From Candidatus Geothrix odensensis (GTDB lineage Bacteria; Acidobacteriota; Holophagae; Holophagales; Holophagaceae), in contig JADKCH010000020.1 in assembly GCA_016714685.1 (NCBI GenBank), positions 1 through 29,315 of the forward strand: a DNA stretch of 29,315 bases, in the 5' to 3' direction. Below, in pieces: positions 10,968 to 17,549 of the stretch (position 1 is the stretch's first letter; each line of letters opens with the position of its first letter). The notes under the pieces were generated by a model. That model was not told the DNA's origin. It saw only the letters and a program-made list of their open reading frames with translations, and searched no databases. Both the position numbers and the translations under genes were made by a program.

Positions 10968-11288
10968 ATGGCCCAAAGACAGACTCCATCTCTACCGGAA
11001 CCTCTGGCCTCCCATCAGGGAAGCATCGAGAGCCTTTGCCGTAAGTACCATGTGGCCCGGCTGGCCCTGTTCGGATCCATCGCCAGGGAGGAATTCCGCG
11101 AGGGCTCCGATCTGGATTTACTGGTCGCCTTCCAGCCTGGGAAGACCCCCGGTCTGGGCTTCTTCATGCTGCAGGAGGAACTCCACGACATGCTGGGGCT
11201 GCCCGTGGATCTGAACACGGCTGAAGACCTCAGCAGCCACTTCCGGGAACAGGCGCTCCGTGAGGCCAGGGTGGTCTATGAGGCCTGA
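10968..11288 (+). CDS. mntA: MntA-type minimal nucleotidyltransferase (antitoxin of a HEPN/MNT pair)
   Basis: The 106-residue product is a minimal nucleotidyltransferase of the polymerase-beta fold. LALFGSIAREEFREGSDLDLLV contains the GS..R and D-x-D catalytic pattern that binds Mg-ATP, and a later acidic strand reads LPVDLNTAEDL. Characterised members AMPylate a tyrosine of the partner HEPN toxin and so inactivate it. ATG at 10968 is chosen; the frame is open to an ATG at 10923, but the extra residues show no homology. The stop overlaps the hepT start by 11 nt, so the pair is translationally coupled. Confidence 0.87.
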   Translation: MAQRQTPSLPEPLASHQGSIESLCRKYHVARLALFGSIAREEFREGSDLDLLVAFQPGKTPGLGFFMLQEELHDMLGLPVDLNTAEDLSSHFREQALREARVVYEA

Positions 11289-11634
11289 TCCCTTGAGCAC
11301 CAGGGTGCGCCTGTTGCATATGGTTGAAGCCTGCAACAGGGCCCAGGCCTTTATTGAAGACCGCGAACGCGCAGACCTTGAGAAGGACGAAATGCTCCGG
11401 CTGGCGCTGCAGTACCTGGTGCTGACGCTGGGCGAAGCGGCTAAGCACATCCCACAAGAGACGCAATTGCTGGCACCTACGATCCCTTGGCGTGCCATGG
11501 CTGCATCTCGTGACCGGATGGCTCACGGCTACTTCGACATCAACCTCGACATGCTGTGGGCCATGGCCTCCATGGACATTCCCACGCTTCGTGAGGGGCT
11601 GAATCGACTCCTTGAACAGGATGGAGCTGTGTGA
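11278..11634 (+). CDS. hepT: HepT-like HEPN ribonuclease toxin (DUF86)
   Basis: The 118-residue all-alpha HEPN-domain protein carries the RX4HxY active-site motif: RDRMAHGYF near residues 80-88, where the Arg and His are the RNase residues and the Tyr is the AMPylation target in known systems. Other DUF86 hallmarks are the LALQYLVLTLGEAAKHIP helix and the WRAMAASRDR segment. It overlaps the upstream mntA, the usual antitoxin-toxin order for this family. All key residues are present, so the pair looks functional. Confidence 0.88.
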   Translation: MRPDPLSTRVRLLHMVEACNRAQAFIEDRERADLEKDEMLRLALQYLVLTLGEAAKHIPQETQLLAPTIPWRAMAASRDRMAHGYFDINLDMLWAMASMDIPTLREGLNRLLEQDGAV

Positions 11635-11674
11635 TGCAGGCTGACCGCCATTCAGATTCCTTTAGGCAGCCTGG

Positions 11675-12355
11675 ATGATCCGCGCCGTCGTCTTCGACCT
11701 CTGGAACACGCTGGTCTTCAGCCCGGCGGGGAGCCCCTTCCAGCGGATGAAGGAGCTGCTGAGGCCGGAGCAGGCCCATCTATTCCCGGAGCTGGTGCGC
11801 GACGGCATGGTGCAGCCCCATGCCTCCGTGCGGGCCTTCCTGGCAGCCTGGCAGGAGCGCGCAGGCCTGGACGAAGCCCAGATGGACGCCATGGCCCAGG
11901 CCTTCCTGGCCGCGGGGCAGCAGGCGGAGTGCTTTGCCGGCTCACCCGAGGCCGTGGGGGCTGTGCGGGACCTGGCCCGGGTGGCCCTGCTGTCCAACAC
12001 CCAGACCTTCGGGCTGGAGCTGCTGGACCGCCTGGGCATCGGTGAGCGCATCCGCACCCGGATCCTCAGCGCCGAGATCGGTGCCCTCAAGCCCGAGTCG
12101 GCCGCCTTCGAGGCGGTGCAGCGGAAACTGGGAGTGTTCCCGGGCAACCTCGTGATGGTGGGCGACAGCTGGACGGACGATGTCGAAGGCGCGGTGGCGG
12201 CCGGATGGACGGCCGTCTGGGTGAACCGCGAGGCCAAGCCGCGGCCCGACCACGACCCCGACCACCCCATCTACGAGGTGCGCAGCCTGGACCGCCTGCC
12301 CGAGCTCATCCAGGGCCTGCAGGACGGCATGCGGTGCCCGACCTGTTTGGGTTGA
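11675..12355 (+). CDS. HAD-superfamily hydrolase
   Basis: The 226-residue protein has all four HAD motifs: I (VVFDLWNTL, nucleophile Asp8), II (LLSNTQ), III (IGALKPESAAF, lysine) and IV (MVGDSWTDDVEGA). It is a haloacid-dehalogenase/phosphatase-like enzyme with an alpha-helical cap between motifs I and II. The acid/base Asp expected two residues after the nucleophile is Trp10, which happens in several HAD subgroups and makes a simple phosphatase role less certain. The C-terminus ends CPTCLG. The start at 11675 gives the canonical short lead-in to motif I. It is 40 nt after hepT and its 3' end faces rng with only 7 bp between them. The substrate is unknown. Confidence 0.82.
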   Translation: MIRAVVFDLWNTLVFSPAGSPFQRMKELLRPEQAHLFPELVRDGMVQPHASVRAFLAAWQERAGLDEAQMDAMAQAFLAAGQQAECFAGSPEAVGAVRDLARVALLSNTQTFGLELLDRLGIGERIRTRILSAEIGALKPESAAFEAVQRKLGVFPGNLVMVGDSWTDDVEGAVAAGWTAVWVNREAKPRPDHDPDHPIYEVRSLDRLPELIQGLQDGMRCPTCLG

Positions 12356-12362
12356 TTTCCCT

Positions 12363-13892
12363 TCAGGCGCTGGCGCTGTCCTGGCCGGGGAACTGCAGGT
12401 CCATGACCACGGCGTGGCGGGGGGTGTCGGCGCGCTCGATCCAGGAGACCCTGGCACCGAGGAGCCTGGCCAGCTGCATGAGGCTTTCGCGGGACTCCTG
12501 GTGGAGCGAGGCGGCCAGCTCGGGATGCAGGGTCAGGCGCACCTCGGCGCCGCGCAGGCGCTCGCCCAGGCGCACCAGCTCGCGGTAGGCCTTGAGGAGG
12601 GAGGTCTCGGGGCTCTGGGTGCGGCCGGCGCCGTTGCAGGTGGGGCAGGGCTGGGTGAGCTGGCGCTCCAGGGAGGGGCCGGTGCGCTTGCGGGTGAGCT
12701 CCACCAGGCCGAACTCGGAGATGTTGCCGGCGCGGGCGTGGTTGCGGTCCCGCTTGAGCTCCTCCTGGAACCGGGCCAGCACCTCGTCGCGATGGAGCGG
12801 GTCCACCATGTCGATGAAGTCGATGACCACGATGCCGCCCAGGTTGCGCAGCCGCAGCTGCCGAACGATCTCGGGGATGGCCTCGAGGTTGGTGAGGTAG
12901 ACGGTCTCCTCGAGATCCTTTTTGCCGACGAACTTGCCGGTGTTCACGTCCACGCTGACCAGGGCCTCGGTCTGGTTCAGCACGATGGAGCCACCGTGCT
13001 TGAGGAAGACCTTGGGCTGGCGGGCGGAATCGATCTCGGATTCGATGCCGAAGGCCTCGAAGATGGGCAGGTCCGAGGTGAAGCGCTTCACGCGGTTCGA
13101 CCATTCCGGATGGATGTTCTCCACGAAGGAGACCACCTCCCGGTGGGCGGCGTCGTCATCCACCCAGAAGGTCGACACTTCCTCGCGGAAGATGTCGCGC
13201 ATGACCTTTTGGAGCAGGCGCAGGTCCTGCCAGACGAGGCCCGGGGCTGCCACGGTCTCGGCTTTGGCCTGAATGCCTTCCCAGAGGCGGCGCAGGAAGA
13301 TCACGTCGCCCACCAGGTCCTCGTCCTTCTCGCCGATGGCGGCGGTGCGGACGATGAAGCCCTCGCCCGGCTGGACATGGCTGCGGATCAGCTCGCGGAG
13401 GCGGTCGCGCTCCTCGGGATCAGTGATCTTGCGGGAGATGCCGATGTGCTCGATGCCCGGCATGAAGACCAGGAACCGGCCCGGGAAGCTCAGGTGCCGG
13501 GAGAGGCGGGGCCCCTTGGAACCGATGGGGTCCTTCACCACCTGGACCAGGGTCTCCTCACCCTCCTTGAGGGGGGGCAGGGGCGGCGGCGGCGGCGGTA
13601 GATCCTCGCTGGGGGTCTCCTCACCCTCCTCCTCGGCGGACAGGTCGGCCCCGATGCGCTGGGCGACGGGGTCGTCCAGGTACAGGAACCCGTCCTTGAC
13701 GCCGCCGATGTTGACGAAGGCGCTCTGCATGCCCGGCAGCAGCTTGGCCACCTTGCCTTTGTAGACATCCCCCACCTGGCTCTTGTTCATCGTCCGTTCG
13801 AGGAACAGCTCGCAGAGCTGGCCGTTCTCAAGCAGGGCGATGCGCGTCTCCAGGGGGGTCGCATTGACCACCAGGGACTTGCGGACTTCCAT
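12363..13892 (-). CDS. rng: Ribonuclease G (RNase E/G family)
   Basis: Endoribonuclease of rRNA maturation and mRNA decay. The 509-residue product has an N-terminal S1 domain (GDVYKGKVAKLLPGMQSAFVNIG). The RNase H/DNase I-like catalytic core carries the Mg-binding aspartates Asp315 (SVDVNTG) and Asp358 (VVIDFIDM), and the Zn-link Cys416/Cys419 (QPCPTCNGAGR) joins subunits. The C-terminus is short with no degradosome scaffold, so it is RNase G-like. A Glu/Pro-rich insertion (about residues 84-112, with six prolines in a row at 99-104) splits the S1 domain. An AAAGG motif precedes the ATG. It is the last gene of the minus-strand run that contains the pan genes. Confidence 0.93.
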   Translation of the reverse strand: MEVRKSLVVNATPLETRIALLENGQLCELFLERTMNKSQVGDVYKGKVAKLLPGMQSAFVNIGGVKDGFLYLDDPVAQRIGADLSAEEEGEETPSEDLPPPPPPLPPLKEGEETLVQVVKDPIGSKGPRLSRHLSFPGRFLVFMPGIEHIGISRKITDPEERDRLRELIRSHVQPGEGFIVRTAAIGEKDEDLVGDVIFLRRLWEGIQAKAETVAAPGLVWQDLRLLQKVMRDIFREEVSTFWVDDDAAHREVVSFVENIHPEWSNRVKRFTSDLPIFEAFGIESEIDSARQPKVFLKHGGSIVLNQTEALVSVDVNTGKFVGKKDLEETVYLTNLEAIPEIVRQLRLRNLGGIVVIDFIDMVDPLHRDEVLARFQEELKRDRNHARAGNISEFGLVELTRKRTGPSLERQLTQPCPTCNGAGRTQSPETSLLKAYRELVRLGERLRGAEVRLTLHPELAASLHQESRESLMQLARLLGARVSWIERADTPRHAVVMDLQFPGQDSASA

Positions 13893-14161
13893 AAAACCAA
13901 CCTTTCAGAACTTTGCATGGAGTCGCCTTGCCCCCACCGCGGGCCCCAGGGTCGTACCAGACCGTAGGGTGATTCATTTCTACCATGACCCTTGGATGCC
14001 GCGCCAACGGTCAAAGGTTCCGAGAATGGGATCTATTCCTGAAAAATCACGGCCAGGGCCGGATCAAGAGGACTTAAAGGCTTGATTAACAGGATTAATG
14101 CCTGGGCTCAGGCCAGCAGGATCTGCTGCTGTTGATCCGGCAGCCGATCCTGTCACGATTT
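13893..14161. other. Longest gene gap (269 bp), between panD and rng
   Basis: No gene or RNA is recognised here. The gap is more AT-rich than its surroundings. It holds GATTAACAGGATTAAT at 14084-14099, a motif that recurs in part before panB, followed by GCCTGGGCTCAGGC, a small inverted repeat. It must hold any separate rng promoter, but I see no convincing pair of boxes. Confidence 0.5.
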
Positions 14162-14560
14162 TCAGTCTGTGAAGGCTTCCACGCAGAGTGGGGTGCGCTC
14201 CTGGGTGCGGCGCTCGGTGATGCGGTTGCGCTCATCCACGAATACCACCTTGGGGGCCACGGTCTCGGCCTCCTCAGGCGTCATCCAGCCGTAGGCCGCG
14301 ATGATCACCAGGTCGCCAGCATTCACCAGGTGGGCGGCGGCCCCGTTGATGCCGACCTCACCGGATCCCGGCGTCCCCGGAATCACGTAGGTGGAGAGCC
14401 GCGATCCGTTGGTCACGTCGTAGATGTCGATCTTCTCGTTCTCCATGAACCCGGCGGCTTCGATGAGCAGCGGATCCAGGGTGATCGATCCCACATAGTC
14501 CAGGTCGGCCCTCGTCACGGTGGCGCGATGGATCTTTCCGAGCAGGAAGTGGCGCAGCAT
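14162..14560 (-). CDS. panD: Aspartate 1-decarboxylase (proenzyme)
   Basis: Makes beta-alanine from L-aspartate for pantothenate. The 132-residue proenzyme starts MLRHFLLGKIHRATVTRADL and has the self-cleavage site Gly24-Ser25 in YVGSITLD, where Ser25 becomes the pyruvoyl cofactor. Conserved segments include the helical NGAAAHLVNAGDLVIIAAYG. ATG at 14560 is chosen because GGAGG lies 7 nt upstream and the family starts with M-x-R/K. It belongs with panC and panB further upstream on the same strand but is separated from them by two secreted-protein genes. Confidence 0.95.
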   Translation of the reverse strand: MLRHFLLGKIHRATVTRADLDYVGSITLDPLLIEAAGFMENEKIDIYDVTNGSRLSTYVIPGTPGSGEVGINGAAAHLVNAGDLVIIAAYGWMTPEEAETVAPKVVFVDERNRITERRTQERTPLCVEAFTD

Positions 14561-14605
14561 GCATCCTCCGGTCCAGGCTCCGTCCGGAGTCCCGGCCAAC
14601 GCATA

Positions 14606-14638
14606 AGCATGGACCCAGGATTACCTTGGGTCCATGCT
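14606..14638. terminator. Strong hairpin between the secreted-protein gene and panD
   Basis: AGCATGGACCCA (14606-14617) and TGGGTCCATGCT (14627-14638) are perfect 12-bp complements around GGATTACCT. The hairpin starts 15 nt after the stop of the secreted-protein gene, in the right place to end its transcript, and 46 nt before panD. The better T-run (ATTTTT at 14641-14646) is on the + strand, where there is no gene. On the minus strand only TTAT follows, so it may attenuate or stabilise the transcript instead. Confidence 0.6.
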
Positions 14639-14652
14639 CGATTTTTACCTAT

Positions 14653-15144
14653 TCAGTTGAACAGCACCACGTGCAGATCCAATCCGATCCGGGGCGGCGC
14701 GATGGGCGGGGGCGCCATGGGCAGGCGGAAGGCGCCCTCGAGGTCCAGCCTGGCCCGATGGTCCCGGACCCGGCGCAGCACCCAGCGGCCGTCCAGGAAG
14801 ACATACATGCGGGAGGGATCGCCGGGCACCAGGGCCACGTAGCGCCGCGTCTCGCCGGAGCGCCAGTAGCCGTTCATCCAGGGCGGGGCGATGTGGCGGC
14901 GGCCGTGGCCGTGGTCCCGGTCATCGTCGTCGTAGCGGTGGGGCCGATGCTCGCGGCTTTCCCGCTCCCGTTCCCGCCAGTACTTCCTCTCCTGTTTGTC
15001 GCGCTCCTTCCAGTAGCGGCGATCCTCCTTCTGCTCCTCCTTCCATTCCCGGTGGCGCTCCTTGTCCTCGGGGCGATCGGGCAGGGCCAGAGCGGGGAGG
15101 GTCGTGGCGGCGATGAGGCAGGCAGTCAGGAAGGGACGGAACAT
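14653..15144 (-). CDS. Secreted protein of unknown function, first of two paralogues ending DLHVVLFN
   Basis: The family is not recognised. The 163-residue product has a signal peptide (MFRPFLTACLIAATTLPALA, cleavage near residue 20). A highly charged helix-prone stretch follows (about residues 21-82, KERHREWKEEQKEDRRYWKE type, with a DDDDRDHGHGRRH cluster), and then a compact C-terminal region: RRYVALVPGD, FLDGRWVLRRV and PRIGLDLHVVLFN. The C-terminal about 65 residues match the upstream neighbour, so the two arose by tandem duplication with different N-terminal parts. The start follows that gene's stop by 9 nt, and the GGAG ribosome-binding site overlaps the stop. The charged part resembles RcnB-like periplasmic proteins, but this is not firm. 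Confidence 0.7.
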   Translation of the reverse strand: MFRPFLTACLIAATTLPALALPDRPEDKERHREWKEEQKEDRRYWKERDKQERKYWRERERESREHRPHRYDDDDRDHGHGRRHIAPPWMNGYWRSGETRRYVALVPGDPSRMYVFLDGRWVLRRVRDHRARLDLEGAFRLPMAPPPIAPPRIGLDLHVVLFN

Positions 15145-15153
15145 GGGCGACTC

Positions 15154-15519
15154 CTAGTTGAAGAGCACGACGTGGAGGTCGACCCCCACCCTGGGCAGGG
15201 GGACGGGCGGCGGGGCGGCAGGCAGGCGGAGCACGTCCTGGATCTCTCCCTGGAGCCCCACTTCAAAGCCCTTGCGCAGTTCCCAGCGACCCTCGATGAG
15301 GAACCAGGCGCGGTCGTGGTACCGGGGGTCCACGGCCACATAGGGCCGCTCCGGCAGCCGGCCATACTTCTTGGCGAGGCCAGGGGGGAGCCCCCCCTTC
15401 TTGGCCAGGCCCGGGGGCACGCCGCCCTTCTTGGCGAGGCCCGGCGGGACGTGCTTGTCATGGCCCCGGCCTGGGGGGTCTGCCATGGCGGAGGAGATCA
15501 GGAGCAGGGAGAAGAGCAT
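15154..15519 (-). CDS. Secreted PPGLAKK-repeat protein, second paralogue ending DLHVVLFN
   Basis: The family is not recognised. The 121-residue product has a short signal peptide (MLFSLLLISSAMA) followed by three nearly identical PPGLAKK repeats (about residues 25-50), a motif seen in many small secreted bacterial proteins. The C-terminal domain reads RPYVAVDPRYHDRAWFLIEG, GRWELRKG and PRVGVDLHVVLFN. In the last 25 residues 18 are identical to the adjacent gene. There is no obvious active site and no TM segment after the signal. The gene lies between panC and its paralogue on the same strand, and these two genes split panD from panBC. Confidence 0.68.
   Translation of the reverse strand: MLFSLLLISSAMADPPGRGHDKHVPPGLAKKGGVPPGLAKKGGLPPGLAKKYGRLPERPYVAVDPRYHDRAWFLIEGRWELRKGFEVGLQGEIQDVLRLPAAPPPVPLPRVGVDLHVVLFN
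15374..15450 (-). repeat. Three tandem 30-bp coding repeats (PPGLAKK units)
   Basis: On the + strand the core CTTCTTGGCNAGGCC recurs at about 30-bp spacing three times, each encoding PPGLAKK plus a 2-3 residue linker (GGV, GGL, YGR). Copies differ by a few silent bases, so the array is constrained at the protein level. Confidence 0.75.
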
Positions 15520-15607
15520 GCGGCACCCCGACGTTCAGGCCCCAAGCCTAGGCCCAAAGCGGGCGGAAGGCCATACATCGAACGGATGAGCCAGGTGCTC
15601 GCAGGAC

Positions 15608-16486
15608 TCAGGATGCGCTGCCGGCGAGATCCGAGGCGGGGGGTGAGAGCAGCACGTTGTCGATGAGGCGGGTGCTGCCGACATAGGCGGCCACGCACAG
15701 GGCGGCACTGCGGTCCACCGGGCCCTGGATGGGCTCCAGGTTCTGGGTGTCCACCAGCTCCAGGTACTGGACGGAGTCCACACCGGCGAGGGGCTTCCGG
15801 GCGATCTCGACCAGCTTGGCGCCGTTCCGCTCCCCGGCTTCGAAGGCGGCCTTCGCCGCCAGCAGGCCTTCGCTCAGTCGGAGCGCCCGACGCCGGGCAT
15901 CCTCGTCGAGGTAGGCGTTGCGGCTGCTCAGGGCCAAACCATCGGCCTCGCGGATGGTGGGCACCACCACCACGTCGACGGGCAGGTTCAGGTCCCGGGC
16001 CATGCGCCGGATGACCACGGTCTGCTGGAAATCCTTCTGGCCGAAGAAGGCCAGGTCGGGTTCGACCATGTTGAAGAGCTTGGCCACCACGGTGGCCACC
16101 CCACGGAAGTGCCCGGGCCGGAAGCGCCCGCAGAGGGGTTCGGCCAGACGGCCGGGTTCCACATGGGTCTGGAAACCCGTGGGGTAGATCTCGGAAGCCT
16201 CAGGGAGGAAGAGCACCGTGGTGCCGGCCTCCAGGCAGAGGTTCTGGTCCCGCTCCAGGTCCTTGGGGTAGTTGGCCAGGTCTTCGCTGGGGCCGAACTG
16301 AGTGGGGTTCACGAAGATCGAGACCACGGTGGCATCGCAGCGGGCGGCACTCTGGCGGATCAGGGCCTCGTGGCCCTCGTGCAGGAAGCCCATGGTGGGG
16401 ACGAAGCCGATCCGCTTGCCTGCTTCCCTCAAGGGACGGAGCAAGGCGCGCAAATCAGCGATGGTACGGACAACTCGCATGGACAA
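15608..16486 (-). CDS. panC: Pantoate--beta-alanine ligase (pantothenate synthetase)
   Basis: Joins pantoate and beta-alanine with ATP to make pantothenate. The 292-residue product is full length. The nucleotidyl-transferase HxGH motif is His36-Glu-Gly-His39 (PTMGFLHEGHE). IFVNPTQFGPSEDLANYP, LCGRFRPGHFRGVATVV and FGQKDFQQ bind pantoate and ATP, and SSRNAYLDEDAR carries the KMSKS-like loop. The start is probably TTG at 16486: GAAGGA lies 8 nt before it but 14 nt before the ATG at 16480. It follows panB after 46 nt. The chain is intact. Confidence 0.96.
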   Translation of the reverse strand: MSMRVVRTIADLRALLRPLREAGKRIGFVPTMGFLHEGHEALIRQSAARCDATVVSIFVNPTQFGPSEDLANYPKDLERDQNLCLEAGTTVLFLPEASEIYPTGFQTHVEPGRLAEPLCGRFRPGHFRGVATVVAKLFNMVEPDLAFFGQKDFQQTVVIRRMARDLNLPVDVVVVPTIREADGLALSSRNAYLDEDARRRALRLSEGLLAAKAAFEAGERNGAKLVEIARKPLAGVDSVQYLELVDTQNLEPIQGPVDRSAALCVAAYVGSTRLIDNVLLSPPASDLAGSAS

Positions 16487-16532
16487 AAGCGGGATCCTTC
16501 AGAAGGCACCTGCCAGCTTACCAAGGGGGGCC

Positions 16533-17395
16533 CTAGGGGCGCCACTGGGTCAAAGCCGGACGGACGGCTTCTGGAAGGGTATAGGATTCCCGCTCATCCG
16601 GGAACCCTCCCGCCCGCACATCCTCGGCCCAGGCGGCCAAGGCCACCCGTAGGTCTTCAAATCCTTCGGCATAGCGCCGAACAAATTTTGGGGAGCTTCC
16701 GGGCAGCAGGCCCAGGACATCGTGGATGACCAGCACCTGGCCCGAGCAGTGGGGCCGGCCCCGATGCCGATGGTGGGGATCTCGAGGGTCTCGGTGACCT
16801 TGGCGGCCAGATCCGCGGGAATGCCCTCCAGCACCAGGCTGAAGCAGCCGGCCTCCTGGAGCTTGTGGGCGTCCTCCAGCAGGCGCAGGGCGTCGCCCTT
16901 GTGCTTGCCCTGGACCTTGTAGCCGCCCATGGGGTTCACGCTCTGGGGGGTGAGGCCCAGGTGGCCCATGACGGGGATCTCCGCGTCGATCAGGGCATGG
17001 ATCATGGGCAGGCGCTTGGCGCCGCCCTCCAGCTTCACGGCCTGGGCGCCCCGCTGGAGGAAGCCGCCGGCATTGCGCAGGGTGTCCTCCACGCTCAGGT
17101 GGAAGCTCAGGTAGGGCATGTCGGCCACCAGCATGGCGGTGGGGCGGGTGCGGGCCACGGCCTCCAGGTGGTGGTTCATCATGGCCATGCTGACGGGCAG
17201 GGTGTTCTCGAAGCCCAGGCAGACGTTCCCGACGCTGTCTCCCACCAGGATGACGTCCACTCCGGCAGCTTCGGCGAGGCGGGCCGTGACGGCATCGTAG
17301 GCGGTGGTCATCACCAGCCGGCGCCCGGCGCGATGCCAGCTGTGCAGCTGGGACAGGGTGATGCGGGCGCGCGCATCGGCGGGCAAGTGGCTCAT
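16533..17395 (-). CDS. panB: 3-methyl-2-oxobutanoate hydroxymethyltransferase (ketopantoate hydroxymethyltransferase; one frameshift)
   Basis: Transfers a hydroxymethyl group from 5,10-methylene-tetrahydrofolate to ketoisovalerate, the first committed pantothenate step. The TIM-barrel protein has MTTAYDAVTARLAEAAGVD, the metal-binding VGDSVGN and VADMPYLSF, HLGLTPQSVNPMGGYKVQG, and the catalytic glutamate in LVLEGIP. After GIGAGP the frame breaks near 16757: a CCCC run is one C short, and in the next frame the chain continues HCSGQVLVIHDVLGLLPG, SPKFVRRYAEG to the stop at 16533-16535. Restored length is about 287 residues, close to the family norm. panB-panC order is conserved in many bacteria. 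Confidence 0.94.
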
Positions 17396-17549
17396 GGGGT
17401 CTCCGCTGGAAGGTCGAAGCCGTGGGTCTACATGAAACCATCAAATGGCGGGGATGGGGTTAACAGGATTGGACCGATGGACTAACCATCACGCCAGGAA
17501 GTCTCTCCGGACCGGTTGGAGAAACCTCAGGCTGAGTTTTTGAGGATGT

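Noticed and set aside
12414..13601. 395-codon open frame opposite rng
   Set aside because: Shadow of rng, rich in Gly, Ala and His with no recognisable motif.
17478..17545. Possible terminator after fic (TCTCC..GGAGA and CCTCA..TGAGG repeats)
   Set aside because: The stems are short and overlap in ways that do not give one good hairpin followed by a U-tract on the minus strand.
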